NCBI GenBank assembly: GCA_022496805.1
Contig: CM040103.1
Location: 23,164,820-23,228,819, forward strand
DNA: 64,000 nucleotides
From: Pohlia nutans
Lineage: Eukaryota; Streptophyta; Bryopsida; Bryales; Mniaceae
Reading direction: 5' to 3'
How positions within the stretch are numbered: the stretch's first letter is position 1; each line of letters begins with the position of its first letter. The position numbers and the translations under genes are program-made. Below, one piece after another: positions 63,905-64,000 of the stretch. The notes under the pieces are model-generated. The model saw only the letters and a list, made by a program, of their open reading frames with translations. It was not told the DNA's origin and did not search any database.

Positions 63905-64000
63905 ACTGCTCTCCTTGCGCTCCGGACGCTTCCCTTTTCGCCTCCGTAGCGTGCGCCTGACCTCCCGGAGTCCCTGCGCCTCTCTTCTCGGCTGCGCACC

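Larger units (their letters stand above)
59992..64000 (-). mobile_element. Transposon copy B, inverted relative to copy A, running off the window
   Basis: The minus strand holds the coding region (61202 to the window edge) and a 3' noncoding part of about 1.2 kb that matches 31800-32992 of copy A. The shared 3' end, read on the minus strand, is CTCTAGGGGAATATCCGGTA then TCACG, next to the hairpin array. A CA-repeat lies at 60898-60915. Whether this is an LTR element cannot be decided without the 5' end. Confidence 0.7.

Overview
The window looks like nuclear DNA of a plant-lineage eukaryote, most likely a bryophyte, fern, lycophyte or charophyte-type alga; the sequence does not allow a closer call. 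Coding is sparse, introns have GTAAGT/GTGAGT donors, and the transposons are types typical of streptophytes: a TNP2-type CACTA element, a SWIM-domain MULE, hAT remnants and many MITEs. No operon, prokaryotic signal, CRISPR array or RNA gene was recognised.

Bases 1 to about 30,000 are an A+T-rich block of segmental duplications. They carry seven copies of an intronless family starting MELCK or a close variant, which encodes about 200-residue membrane proteins with no homologue I recognise. Copies begin at 42, 2737, 6201, 12102, 15866, 23835 and 25915. Two are fully intact (2737, 15866), one is usable from a downstream ATG (12137), one has an in-frame shortening (23835), and three are broken. 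Upstream blocks share an element ending in CTGTCGGTAGAA just before the ATG. A second duplicated block carries a small conserved reading frame of about 60 codons (10761, 22041, 29734).

Because the duplicated blocks supply empty sites, insertions can be read directly. They include a family of 0.2-0.6 kb elements with CCC..GGG ends and TTAA target duplications (piggyBac-like), PIF/Harbinger-like MITEs with TTA/TAA duplications, TA-flanked MITEs, a hAT-like element with an 8-bp duplication, and several very short retroposons with 10-16 bp duplications.

From 30.5 to 33 kb lies a deleted copy (A) of a transposon that encodes a coiled-coil, gag-like protein. A longer copy (B) lies inverted at 60-64 kb and runs off the window. 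Between them are, in order: a CACTA gene (33.8-39.1 kb, minus strand) with a SET-domain exon embedded in it; a small plus-strand gene (41.0-42.1 kb); two divergent unknown genes (44.0-45.7 kb); a MULE transposase with a SWIM finger (46.4-49.2 kb, minus strand); and a 10.7-kb tandem array of about 23 units of 455 bp (49.25-59.99 kb).

Each 455-bp unit is itself a long hairpin. The array starts with a right half-hairpin and ends with a left half-hairpin, and subsets of units form 910-bp dimers. The strongest candidates for something new are this hairpin array, the SET-domain exon inside the CACTA gene, the TTAA-flanked family, and the fast-evolving membrane-protein family.
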